DNA from: Patescibacteria group bacterium
GTDB lineage: Bacteria; Patescibacteriota; Minisyncoccia; Phycocordibacterales; PALSA-1337
NCBI GenBank assembly: GCA_028864955.1
Contig: JAGWLE010000016.1
Location: 1-11,044 of the forward strand
Direction of reading: 5' to 3'
DNA length: 11,044 nt
Below are positions 6,914 to 11,044 of this stretch, in pieces. The notes beneath the pieces were generated by a model. It saw only the letters and a list, made by a program, of their open reading frames with translations. It was not told where the DNA came from and did no database searches. A program made the position numbers and the translations under genes. Position 1 is the first letter of the stretch; every line of letters starts with the position of its first letter.

Positions 6914-7264
6914 ATGAGACATCACAGCAACGTACGAAAATTCGGCAGAGAGAAGAATCAGAGACACGCGCTGATGTCATCGCTGGCGCGCAACCTCATC
7001 CGCGATTCGAGGATCACCACGACCACAGCCAAAGCCAAGGAGCTCCGTCCGATGATCGAGAAACTCGTCACCAAAGCCAAAACGGCGACCGTGGCTTCAC
7101 GGCGTTTGGTCAACACTCGCATCAAGAGCGCCGCGGAAACCAAGAAACTGTTCGATGTCATAGCTCCGAAATACGCCGGTCGAGCCGGCGGTTACACGCG
7201 GATCATCCGCTTGCCCGATCGGAAGCTTGATAACAGTCCCATGTCCATTATTGAATTTGTCTGA
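6914..7264 (+). CDS. rplQ: 50S ribosomal protein bL17
   Basis: bL17 sits near the polypeptide exit tunnel of the 50S subunit. The 116 residues match the usual size. Residues 1-20 (MRHHSNVRKFGREKNQRHAL) correspond to the family's MRHxxxxxKLGRxxxHRxAL start, followed by RNLIRDSRITTTTAKAKELR (26-45) and a C-terminal GGYTRIIRLPDRKLDNSPMS segment with the typical ending IIEFV. The rpoA-rplQ neighbourhood is widely conserved. It starts 22 nt after rpoA without a Shine-Dalgarno, and rplM begins 3 nt after its stop, so rplQ and rplM are probably translationally coupled. Confidence 0.98.
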   Translation: MRHHSNVRKFGREKNQRHALMSSLARNLIRDSRITTTTAKAKELRPMIEKLVTKAKTATVASRRLVNTRIKSAAETKKLFDVIAPKYAGRAGGYTRIIRLPDRKLDNSPMSIIEFV

Positions 7265-7267
7265 CGT

Positions 7268-7612
7268 ATGAAATACACCATTGACGCACAGGGTAAGAAG
7301 TTGGGGAGAGTCGCTTCGGAAGCGGCGTCTGTTCTCATGGGCAAGAATTCAGCGGCTTTTGCCAGGAATCAGATAGCATCGGTAACTGTCGAAATAGCGA
7401 ATGCTGGTCGGACTGACATCACTGCCCACAAAAAAGCTTCCAACTCATACGTGACATACACCGGCCATCGCGGTGGATTGAATAAGGAGTCTCTGGGCGA
7501 ACTGATCGCCCGGCAGGGCATGAGGGAAGTGTACCAGCGGGCCGTCCGCCGCATGCTGCCGGACAACAAGCTGCGCGATGGCCGTATGAAGAATCTGATT
7601 ATCAAAGAATAG
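7268..7612 (+). CDS. rplM: 50S ribosomal protein uL13, short form
   Basis: uL13 is an early-assembling 23S rRNA-binding protein. This copy has 114 residues, against about 142 in E. coli. Conserved parts are DAQGKKLGRVASEAASVLMG (residues 6-25), KKASNSYVTYTGHRGGLNKE and AVRRMLPDNKLRDGRMKNL (91-109). The missing residues are at the N-terminus (the usual W-x-V/I-D block starts later) and at the C-terminus, where the usual HPHxxQ tail is absent. The frame is clean and the ATG is 3 nt from the rplQ stop, so the shortness looks natural rather than a truncation. It is followed by rpsI, its usual partner. Confidence 0.97.
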   Translation: MKYTIDAQGKKLGRVASEAASVLMGKNSAAFARNQIASVTVEIANAGRTDITAHKKASNSYVTYTGHRGGLNKESLGELIARQGMREVYQRAVRRMLPDNKLRDGRMKNLIIKE

Positions 7613-7641
7613 AGAATGAGAGGATTTTCCATTCAAGTCCA

Positions 7642-8052
7642 ATGACCCCAACCACCGCCAAAACCAAATACTACGAAGCTGTCGGCCGCCGGAAAACCGC
7701 CATCGCCCGCGTGCGCCTGTTCCCGGGCTCGAAAAGCGCCTACGAAATCAACGGCAAGACGCTCGAAGCATATTTTCCGGTAAAAGAAATGCAGCGTGCA
7801 GCCACCGAAGCCATCAACAACGGCAAAGCAGCGGAGAAATTCCACGTCAGCGCAAGGATCGTCGGCGGCGGCATCAATGCCCAGTCAGAGGCCCTGCGGC
7901 ACGGCATAGCCCGAGCGCTGATCGTTTACGATGTGCAACTTCGCGGTGGCTTGAAGAAGCTCGGCTATCTCAAGCGCGACCCGCGAGCCAAGGAACGCCG
8001 CAAGTTCGGTTTGAAGAAGGCACGCAAATCTCCGCAGTGGAGTAAGCGCTAG
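7642..8052 (+). CDS. rpsI: 30S ribosomal protein uS9
   Basis: uS9 is in the 30S head, with a C-terminal tail reaching the P-site tRNA anticodon loop. The 136 residues are normal. Hallmarks are YYEAVGRRKTAIARVRLFPG (10-29), VGGGINAQSEALRHGIARAL (around 74-93) and the basic end DPRAKERRKFGLKKARKSPQ plus WSKR, where the terminal KR is characteristic. ATG 7642 gives the correct N-terminus. The purine-rich GAGAGG (7617-7622) is 20 nt upstream, too far to act as a Shine-Dalgarno. It is the last gene of the cluster, as shown by the terminator 30 nt downstream. Confidence 0.98.
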   Translation: MTPTTAKTKYYEAVGRRKTAIARVRLFPGSKSAYEINGKTLEAYFPVKEMQRAATEAINNGKAAEKFHVSARIVGGGINAQSEALRHGIARALIVYDVQLRGGLKKLGYLKRDPRAKERRKFGLKKARKSPQWSKR

Positions 8053-8082
8053 ACGGAACAAACGTTAGTTCGCGACACCGCC

Positions 8083-8109
8083 AAGGAGGGGTGGAAACAC
8101 TCCTTTTTT
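8083..8109 (+). terminator. Intrinsic terminator of the ribosomal cluster
   Basis: AAGGA (8083-8087) pairs with TCCTT (8101-8105), and GTG (8091-8093) with CAC (8098-8100), closed by a GAAA tetraloop. GGG (8088-8090) bulges out on the 5' arm. A run of six T (8104-8109) follows. It lies just after rpsI and before the next promoter. Confidence 0.75.
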
Positions 8110-8110
8110 C

Positions 8111-8119
8111 TGCTATCCT
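8111..8119 (+). promoter_or_regulatory. Extended -10 TGCTATCCT
   Basis: TGCTATCCT fits TGnTATnnT and begins one base after the preceding terminator's T-run. Initiation is predicted near 8126, leaving about 12 nt of leader that holds the GAAAGGA Shine-Dalgarno (8127-8133). No good -35 is seen. Confidence 0.45.
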
Positions 8120-8137
8120 GTGCAGAGAAAGGATTCC

Positions 8138-8533
8138 ATGAGCACGAGACAAATATCCCTGATCATCGTATTGATAATATTCGTCATACCCATCATCACC
8201 GACGTGATTATGAGCTGTTTCAAACGACGGATATACAAGGCGCACATGCGTCATTACGTCGACCTCATCATGGCCGATTCGGGAAATGAGCGAGCGGCAG
8301 AATACCGCCAGGAAATTCTGCGCATTTCTGGACGTCATTCTCTGCCGCTTTCAAAAATTGGCTGGAACGAAGATGCCCTGCGCAAGGCGACCATACGATC
8401 GCTTCGTGCAAGCGCCGCCAGACTCAAAGTCTTTGCCAAGAGAGAAAATCGACCGGATATCACGCAACGTCACGATATAATCGTACGCGCCCTGCGAGAC
8501 AAGATAAAACAACTCAGAGCATTGGCCGCCTAG
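8138..8533 (+). CDS. Small single-pass membrane protein, unrecognised
   Basis: I do not recognise this 131-residue protein. Residues 6-25 (ISLIIVLIIFVIPIITDVIM) form one hydrophobic helix. The remainder is basic and helical with many Arg, Lys and Ala residues (for example RKATIRSLRASAARLKVFAK), so a short N-terminus outside and a soluble cytoplasmic domain is the likely topology by the positive-inside rule. ATG 8138 is preferred over GTG 8120: GAAAGGA lies 4 nt upstream, one of the few clear Shine-Dalgarno sequences in the window. The last residues are RALRDKIKQLRALAA. It stands alone between two terminators, so it is probably monocistronic. A signal-anchor reading is more likely than a cleaved signal peptide, since no AxA site follows the helix. 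Confidence 0.75.
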   Translation: MSTRQISLIIVLIIFVIPIITDVIMSCFKRRIYKAHMRHYVDLIMADSGNERAAEYRQEILRISGRHSLPLSKIGWNEDALRKATIRSLRASAARLKVFAKRENRPDITQRHDIIVRALRDKIKQLRALAA

Positions 8534-8542
8534 GCCATTTTT
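8523..8542 (+). terminator. Hairpin with T-tract over the stop codon
   Basis: TGGCC (8523-8527) and GGCCA (8533-8537) enclose a GCCTA loop and are followed by five T. The hairpin covers the last codons and TAG stop of the small membrane protein gene, which makes a compact intrinsic terminator. Confidence 0.55.
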
Positions 8543-8555
8543 GTTTCTACCGTCA

Positions 8556-8584
8556 TTGCCTGGAAGGCATTTTTCTATTATGCT
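8556..8584 (+). promoter_or_regulatory. Promoter of grpE, overlapping a second hairpin
   Basis: TTGCCT (8556-8561), a 17-nt spacer and TATGCT (8579-8584) sit so that the ATG at 8591 lies 6 nt beyond the -10, predicting a leaderless or near-leaderless grpE mRNA. An alternative -10 is TATTAT (8576-8581). The same bases form TGCCT/AGGCA (8557-8561 / 8565-8569) followed by five T, a possible second weak terminator. It resembles neither a CIRCE nor a sigma-32 promoter as I remember them. Confidence 0.45.
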
Positions 8585-8590
8585 AGCGCT

Positions 8591-9157
8591 ATGCTCAATA
8601 TAAAAGAAGAACATGCGCTCCATTCGGACGAATTTCGAGACGATTCCGTCGTGGCCGAAGAACATACAGTCGAGACCATCAAGAAACTTCGGGAAAAACT
8701 GAAAGCCTGCCAAACAGAGAAGCAGGAATTCCTAACCGGTTGGCAGCGCGCCAAAGCCGATCTGATCAATGCCCGCAAGCGGGATGAGTCGGAACGCGCG
8801 GATTTTATGAAATATGCCAACGAGCAATTGATCGACGGCCTCATTCCAGTGCTTGAATCGTTTGATTTGGCGATGGGTAACAAGGTTGCCTGGGAAAAGG
8901 TAGACAAGAATTGGCGGGTCGGCGTCGAATATATCTATGGACAATTGAAGAAAGCTCTGGCTGACGCCGGACTGGAGGAGATCAATCCACTCGGCAAAGC
9001 TTTTGATCACAGTCGTGATGAAGCTGCAGAATACGTGCCCGTAGAAAGCGAATCTGATGATCACAAGATTCTTGCCGTCATCCAGAAAGGCTACAACCTG
9101 AACGGCCGGCCGATGCGCCCACCAAAGGTCAAAGTAGGCGAGTACAAGAAAAAATAA
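8591..9157 (+). CDS. grpE: GrpE, DnaK nucleotide exchange factor
   Basis: GrpE is a dimeric cytoplasmic co-chaperone that releases ADP from DnaK. The 188 residues are typical. The N-terminus (about 1-22) is acidic and variable, and a long helix or coiled coil runs from about 24 to 75, including GWQRAKADLINARKRDESER (50-69). The head domain follows, with SFDLAMGN around 90 and the family signature ILAVIQKGYNLNGRPMRPPK (160-179) at the C-terminus. The FDPxxHEA block is changed to FDHSRDEA. Start ATG 8591 lies 6-9 nt after -10-like sequences and has no Shine-Dalgarno. dnaK, dnaJ and hrcA are not in the window, and the next gene is convergent, so grpE appears to be transcribed alone. Confidence 0.95.
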   Translation: MLNIKEEHALHSDEFRDDSVVAEEHTVETIKKLREKLKACQTEKQEFLTGWQRAKADLINARKRDESERADFMKYANEQLIDGLIPVLESFDLAMGNKVAWEKVDKNWRVGVEYIYGQLKKALADAGLEEINPLGKAFDHSRDEAAEYVPVESESDDHKILAVIQKGYNLNGRPMRPPKVKVGEYKKK

Positions 9158-9170
9158 CAGCGGCAACAAT

Positions 9171-9194
9171 TGGCATAGAAGCTGGCATAGAAGC
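9171..9194. repeat. Perfect 12-bp tandem duplication
   Basis: TGGCATAGAAGC occurs twice back to back in the 40-nt gap between the convergent grpE and flavoprotein genes. No hairpin with a T-run is visible there in either direction. It looks like a replication-slippage duplication; a protein-binding role cannot be told from one copy pair. Confidence 0.85.
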
Positions 9195-9197
9195 CGT

Positions 9198-9875
9198 TTA
9201 GAAATTCTGGTCCGTATACCCAGGGAACCAATCCTGCTTGAGATTGACGCCTTTGGCTTTGAGTTCAGCACCGACACTCTCAACCATGGGCTCTGGGCCG
9301 GACAAATAGACCGTTTGATGTGCTCTGCCGTCTAATCGACCAAGAATTAAATCAGCCGTTATCTTCTCGCCAACGATTGGAATCAGTGTGAATTCCGGAT
9401 GCTTGGTGGCTAGCGACGTAAATTCATCGAGGAAGGGGATCTCGTCGTTTCGATTGAAGTAGAGGAATGTGACATTCAAGGGCTTCATCGTACGGTCGCG
9501 GTCAATGAGGATGCTCCTGAATGGAGTAGAACCTATTCCACCTGCCACAAATACGACAGCATCGCCTGATTCTTCCCAGGTAAAATCACCGCCGAGACTA
9601 TGCGCTTGGATGGTGTCGCCAGGCTTCATGGCATTCAGTGCCTTCTTGAATGGGCTCTCGGAAATACGTGTAGAAATATGGATCTCCTTCTCACTCGGCG
9701 CAGCGGCGATGGTGAACCAATGTTCATTTTCAGCCTGTGTCGGTCCGGCGTGGGGCAAGATATATGCTTGATATTGCCCGGCAATCCATTTCAGGCCGCC
9801 GGTCTCAAATACAAATGTTTTTACATTGCCGGCTTCTGGTTTTGTTTTAATAAATTTGAGTGTGATTGTATTCAT
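9198..9875 (-). CDS. Ferredoxin-NADP reductase-like flavoprotein
   Basis: A 225-residue cytoplasmic protein with only the two core domains of the FNR superfamily, so a two-domain NAD(P)H:acceptor reductase. Residues 1-100 form the FAD-binding beta-barrel, with the RxY(S/T)-type segment EHWFTIAAAP (51-60) in which His replaces the usual Arg. Residues 105-225 form the NAD(P)-binding domain: GGIGSTP at 112-118, YLSGPEPMV at 190-198 and the C-terminal WFPGY at 216-220. The common CGP motif is SGP and the protein has no cysteine, so there is no iron-sulfur centre and the electron acceptor is unknown. No ferredoxin or partner gene is adjacent. The start at 9875 sits 6 nt after an extended -10. It converges on grpE with about 40 nt between them. 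Confidence 0.9.
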   Translation of the reverse strand: MNTITLKFIKTKPEAGNVKTFVFETGGLKWIAGQYQAYILPHAGPTQAENEHWFTIAAAPSEKEIHISTRISESPFKKALNAMKPGDTIQAHSLGGDFTWEESGDAVVFVAGGIGSTPFRSILIDRDRTMKPLNVTFLYFNRNDEIPFLDEFTSLATKHPEFTLIPIVGEKITADLILGRLDGRAHQTVYLSGPEPMVESVGAELKAKGVNLKQDWFPGYTDQNF

Positions 9876-9881
9876 GTAGTC

Positions 9882-9890
9882 ATATTATCA
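9882..9890 (-). promoter_or_regulatory. Extended -10 TGATAATAT for the flavoprotein gene
   Basis: Read on the minus strand, TGA then TAATAT (9887-9882) leaves 6 nt before the ATG at 9875-9873, predicting a leaderless mRNA. Only a weak -35 (TTGTGT, at 9911-9906) is seen; it overlaps the U-tract of the upstream minus-strand terminator. Confidence 0.45.
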
Positions 9891-9904
9891 GGAAGACGTA
9901 TAAA

Positions 9905-9937
9905 AACACAAAAGCCCCTGGAGGGGCCGTCTGTGTT
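9905..9937 (-). terminator. Intrinsic terminator, minus strand
   Basis: GCCCC (9914-9918) and GGGGC (9923-9927) enclose a TGGA loop in plus-strand terms. An outer 6-bp stem pairs AACACA (9905-9910) with TGTGTT (9932-9937). On the minus strand the inner hairpin is followed by TTTTGTGTTTTT, while no T-run follows on the plus strand. It ends a minus-strand transcript about 30 nt before the flavoprotein start codon. No minus-strand gene lies directly upstream, so it implies a non-coding transcript or leader. Confidence 0.65.
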
Positions 9938-10135
9938 ACCAGTTAACTTAGTCACGTCAACCAGTCGATGTATATCGACAACCAGATGTTAGCAAATATT
10001 CAACATCTGTCAACTCAAAATGTTGACGTGACAGGAGTTGCACCCGCTTATTCTGGTTGGTAAAACCGGAATTCCTCTAACAGGCACGCCAACCGGAAGG
10101 TTGATGATCCTTCCTGCGCTGGAGGATATCAGACA
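9938..10135 (-). ncRNA. Candidate structured RNA or leader (strand tentative)
   Basis: About 200 nt with no plausible gene and dense dyad symmetry. An 11-bp inverted repeat (GTCACGTCAAC 9951-9961 and GTTGACGTGAC 10022-10032) encloses two hairpins: GTCGAT/ATCGAC (9964-9969 / 9974-9979) and CAGATGTT/AACATCTG (9983-9990 / 10002-10009). These would form a three-way junction. A second domain has GGAAGG/CCTTCC (10095-10100 / 10109-10114) and GGTTGG/CCAACC (10055-10060 / 10089-10094). GTTGAC (10022-10027) can instead pair with GTCAAC at 10009-10014, giving a possible switch. The minus strand is favoured because a terminator follows. It shows no marks of tmRNA, RNase P RNA, SRP RNA or 6S RNA that I know. 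I see no convincing minus-strand promoter in the AT-rich 10136-10200. Confidence 0.45.
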
Positions 10136-10202
10136 AAGATAAAATCCGTATCAAATAAAGTTAAAATTTTCCTGAAGATTTGAAGGATTATTCAAAAACC
10201 AC

Positions 10203-10230
10203 TTGACCTCTGCACCAATTCCGTTATGAT
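10203..10230 (+). promoter_or_regulatory. Promoter of the 108-residue protein gene
   Basis: TTGACC (10203-10208), a 16-nt spacer and TATGAT (10225-10230) form one of the best promoter matches in the window. The ATG at 10237 follows 6 nt after the -10, so the mRNA would be leaderless. Confidence 0.65.
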
Positions 10231-10236
10231 AAAGGT

Positions 10237-10563
10237 ATGAATAGCATGCACGCGATTTCCATAGCGAATAGGCCCGAATACATCACCCGCATCCTCTCCG
10301 ATGCCGCCGGCCGCCAATTCCGCGTGACTTTCGCTGTCACTCTGGTCAATGGCGAGCTCCGAGGCCGCATCATTTCCGCCGAGCTGATCGCTCATCTCGG
10401 TGGGGACGCTGCCACGAATAGCTTCTGCCTGCCGTGCGCCGGCACTCATTCCTGTACAAAAGATTCTGTTGCAACTTTTTCACATGTTGTTTCGCCATAT
10501 TTCTCGTCACTCGACTATCTCCTGACCAGTCAACCAACACGAGCGCCCTCCTTCGCTCGCTAG
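10237..10563 (+). CDS. Hypothetical protein, 108 residues
   Basis: I do not recognise this protein with certainty, though its build is like small CPR-specific proteins I have a loose memory of. Residues 8-52 (SIANRPEYITRILSDAAGRQ, then FRVTFAVTLVNGELRGRIIS) look like a compact alpha/beta unit with strands at 28-37 and 41-48. Residues 62-72 (SFCLPCAGTHS) hold a CxxC pair, with C73 near. The rest is Ser/Thr-rich and lacks membrane helices or a signal peptide. The gene begins 6 nt after a strong -10. Its last codons (APSFAR and the stop) fall inside the palindrome at 10550-10578, so the C-terminus may derive from that repeat. A DUF167 gene starts 37 nt after its stop. Confidence 0.65.
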   Translation: MNSMHAISIANRPEYITRILSDAAGRQFRVTFAVTLVNGELRGRIISAELIAHLGGDAATNSFCLPCAGTHSCTKDSVATFSHVVSPYFSSLDYLLTSQPTRAPSFAR

Positions 10564-10578
10564 CGCGAGCTTCGAAGG
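10550..10578. repeat. Palindromic element overlapping a gene end
   Basis: CCTTCG-CTCGC-TAGC-GCGAG-(CTT)-CGAAGG forms an 11-bp stem with one 3-nt bulge and a TAGC loop. A further GGCATGCC palindrome (10578-10585) abuts it. There is no T-run, so termination is doubtful. The shape resembles REP-type extragenic palindromes. It reaches into the last four codons and the stop of the 108-residue protein and stays open in the DUF167 frame. Confidence 0.6.
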
Positions 10579-10600
10579 GCATGCCTTTCGAGTCAATACT

Positions 10601-10816
10601 GTGTTACTGATCAAAGTCAGAGTAACTGCCAATGCTCGCGCGGAAAAGGTCGTCAAGAAAGCCGACGATCATTTCGTTGTGTCCGTGAAAGTGAAAGCTG
10701 AAAGAAATGAAGCTAATAGGCGAGTCCTCGAAATAGTGCGGTCAATGTATCCAGGAAGATCCGTCAGGATCATTCATGGGCATCAAGGGCCGAGCAAGCT
10801 GATTGCGATAGATTGA
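10601..10816 (+). CDS. DUF167 (YggU-like) protein
   Basis: A 71-residue protein matching the DUF167/YggU family, whose molecular role is not established. LLIKVRVTANARAEKVVKKA (2-21) is the first strand plus the conserved basic segment, VSVKVKAERNEANRRVLEIV (27-46) is the second strand and helix, and a final IIHGHQGPSKLIAID gives the family's Gly-x-x-Ser/Lys ending. At 71 residues it is slightly shorter than bacterial relatives (often 75-100). GTG 10601 is chosen because it is the first standard start after the TGA at 10523 and directly precedes the conserved strand. No Shine-Dalgarno is visible and the only ATG nearby is out of frame. It probably shares the promoter at 10203-10230. Confidence 0.85.
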   Translation: MLLIKVRVTANARAEKVVKKADDHFVVSVKVKAERNEANRRVLEIVRSMYPGRSVRIIHGHQGPSKLIAID

Positions 10817-10835
10817 AGTTCATTGTAGTTGAGAT

Positions 10836-10872
10836 AAAAAAAATCCGCCACCAGCATTGCTGCTAGTGGCGG
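10836..10872 (-). terminator. Intrinsic terminator of the right-edge gene
   Basis: CCGCCAC (10845-10851) pairs with GTGGCGG (10866-10872) and AGCA with TGCT (10853-10856 / 10861-10864), with one C-A mismatch and a TTGC loop. On the minus strand eight T follow (10843-10836). The plus strand has no T-run after the hairpin, so it mainly serves the minus-strand gene. Confidence 0.85.
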
Positions 10873-10881
10873 GGAAATCTT

Positions 10882-10912
10882 GAGTATCTTGTTAAGTTTC
10901 AAGATGCTACTC
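10882..10912. repeat. Inverted repeat over the stop codon of the right-edge gene
   Basis: GAGTA-TCTTG (10882-10891) pairs with CAAGA (10900-10904) and TACTC (10908-10912), with a 3-nt bulge (TGC) and an 8-nt loop. It includes the TAG stop of the minus-strand gene and lies just before its terminator. It may protect the mRNA 3' end, which is an inference. Confidence 0.5.
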
Positions 10913-11044
10913 TTTGCCTTGTTGCCAAACCGGAAGTTGCGGAGCAAACTTCATTGCAGCTTCTTCGATCCGCTTTACCTCTTCACCGGTCAAGCCATGG
11001 GAAGCGAGATTTGGTCTAGTTGACGTAGTATACTCGTCAGTCCA
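10907..11044 (-). CDS. C-terminal 45 residues of an unrecognised protein (partial)
   Basis: The minus-strand frame starting at 11044 is open for 45 codons and ends at TAG (10909-10907). It reads WTDEYTTSTRPNLASHGLTG, EEVKRIEEAAMKFAPQLPVW and QQGKE. The helical, charged middle (LTGEEVKRIEEAAMKF) looks like a real C-terminal helix, and a strong terminator follows at the right spacing, which supports it being a gene. It has no cysteine or membrane segment. The fragment is too short for me to assign a family, and the N-terminus lies beyond the window. Confidence 0.7.
   Translation of the reverse strand, partial: WTDEYTTSTRPNLASHGLTGEEVKRIEEAAMKFAPQLPVWQQGKE

Noticed and set aside
9938..10135. 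tmRNA, RNase P RNA, SRP RNA, 6S RNA or a known riboswitch
   Set aside because: I found no tRNA-like end with CCA, no RNase P P4-type conserved block, no SRP tetraloop region, no single long 6S-type hairpin, and no T-box, TPP, FMN or cobalamin consensus on either strand.
10192..10449. Minus-strand 85-codon frame upstream of the structured region
   Set aside because: It is antisense to the 108-residue gene, which has a strong promoter; no start signal supports it.
10882..10912. A second terminator for the right-edge gene
   Set aside because: The hairpin is stable but has no T-run on either strand; the real terminator is at 10836-10872.

Overview
The window reads as a piece of a Patescibacteria (CPR) chromosome, most likely of a Parcubacteria-type lineage. 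The assignment rests on three things: a shortened alanyl-tRNA synthetase, a single-pass membrane protein with the baseplate J/gp47-like domain that I recall as common in CPR genomes, and compact ribosomal genes that mostly lack Shine-Dalgarno sequences. I could not test it by database search. Base composition is mixed, by eye near 50% GC, and coding density is high.

Layout: (1) 1-1194, the 3' part of alaS. (2) 1276-3895, two genes for a probable envelope pair: a cytoplasmic FtsA/PilM-like actin-fold protein with eroded nucleotide-binding motifs, and a bitopic protein with a long charged cytoplasmic tail and an outside baseplate-J-like region. (3) 3934-8109, a translation/transcription cluster infA-rpmJ-rpsM-rpsK-rpsD-rpoA-rplQ-rplM-rpsI, with a promoter before infA, a second before rpoA, and a terminator after rpsI. 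rpmJ (38 codons) is easily missed. (4) 8138-9157, a small single-pass membrane protein and grpE, each with its own promoter-like site and separated by hairpin/U-tract signals. (5) 9198-9875 on the minus strand, a ferredoxin-NADP reductase-like flavoprotein, convergent with grpE. (6) 9905-10200, a gene-free region dense in inverted repeats that ends, on the minus strand, in an intrinsic terminator; it is a candidate structured RNA. (7) 10237-10816, an unrecognised 108-residue protein, a palindromic element overlapping its last codons, and a DUF167 (YggU-like) protein. (8) 10907-11044, the C-terminal end of an unrecognised minus-strand gene with its terminator.

The core genes supply translation initiation (IF-1), 30S and 50S proteins, the RNA polymerase alpha subunit, tRNA-Ala charging and DnaK nucleotide exchange. 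Several genes show a -10-like hexamer about 6 nt before the start codon, suggesting leaderless mRNAs, and two promoter elements lie in the stop codon of the gene before. The items most worth a second look are the structured intergenic region (9905-10135), the PilM-like/baseplate-J-like pair, the reduced alaS and the palindromic element at 10550-10578. I see no CRISPR array, tRNA, rRNA, transposase or complete insertion sequence.
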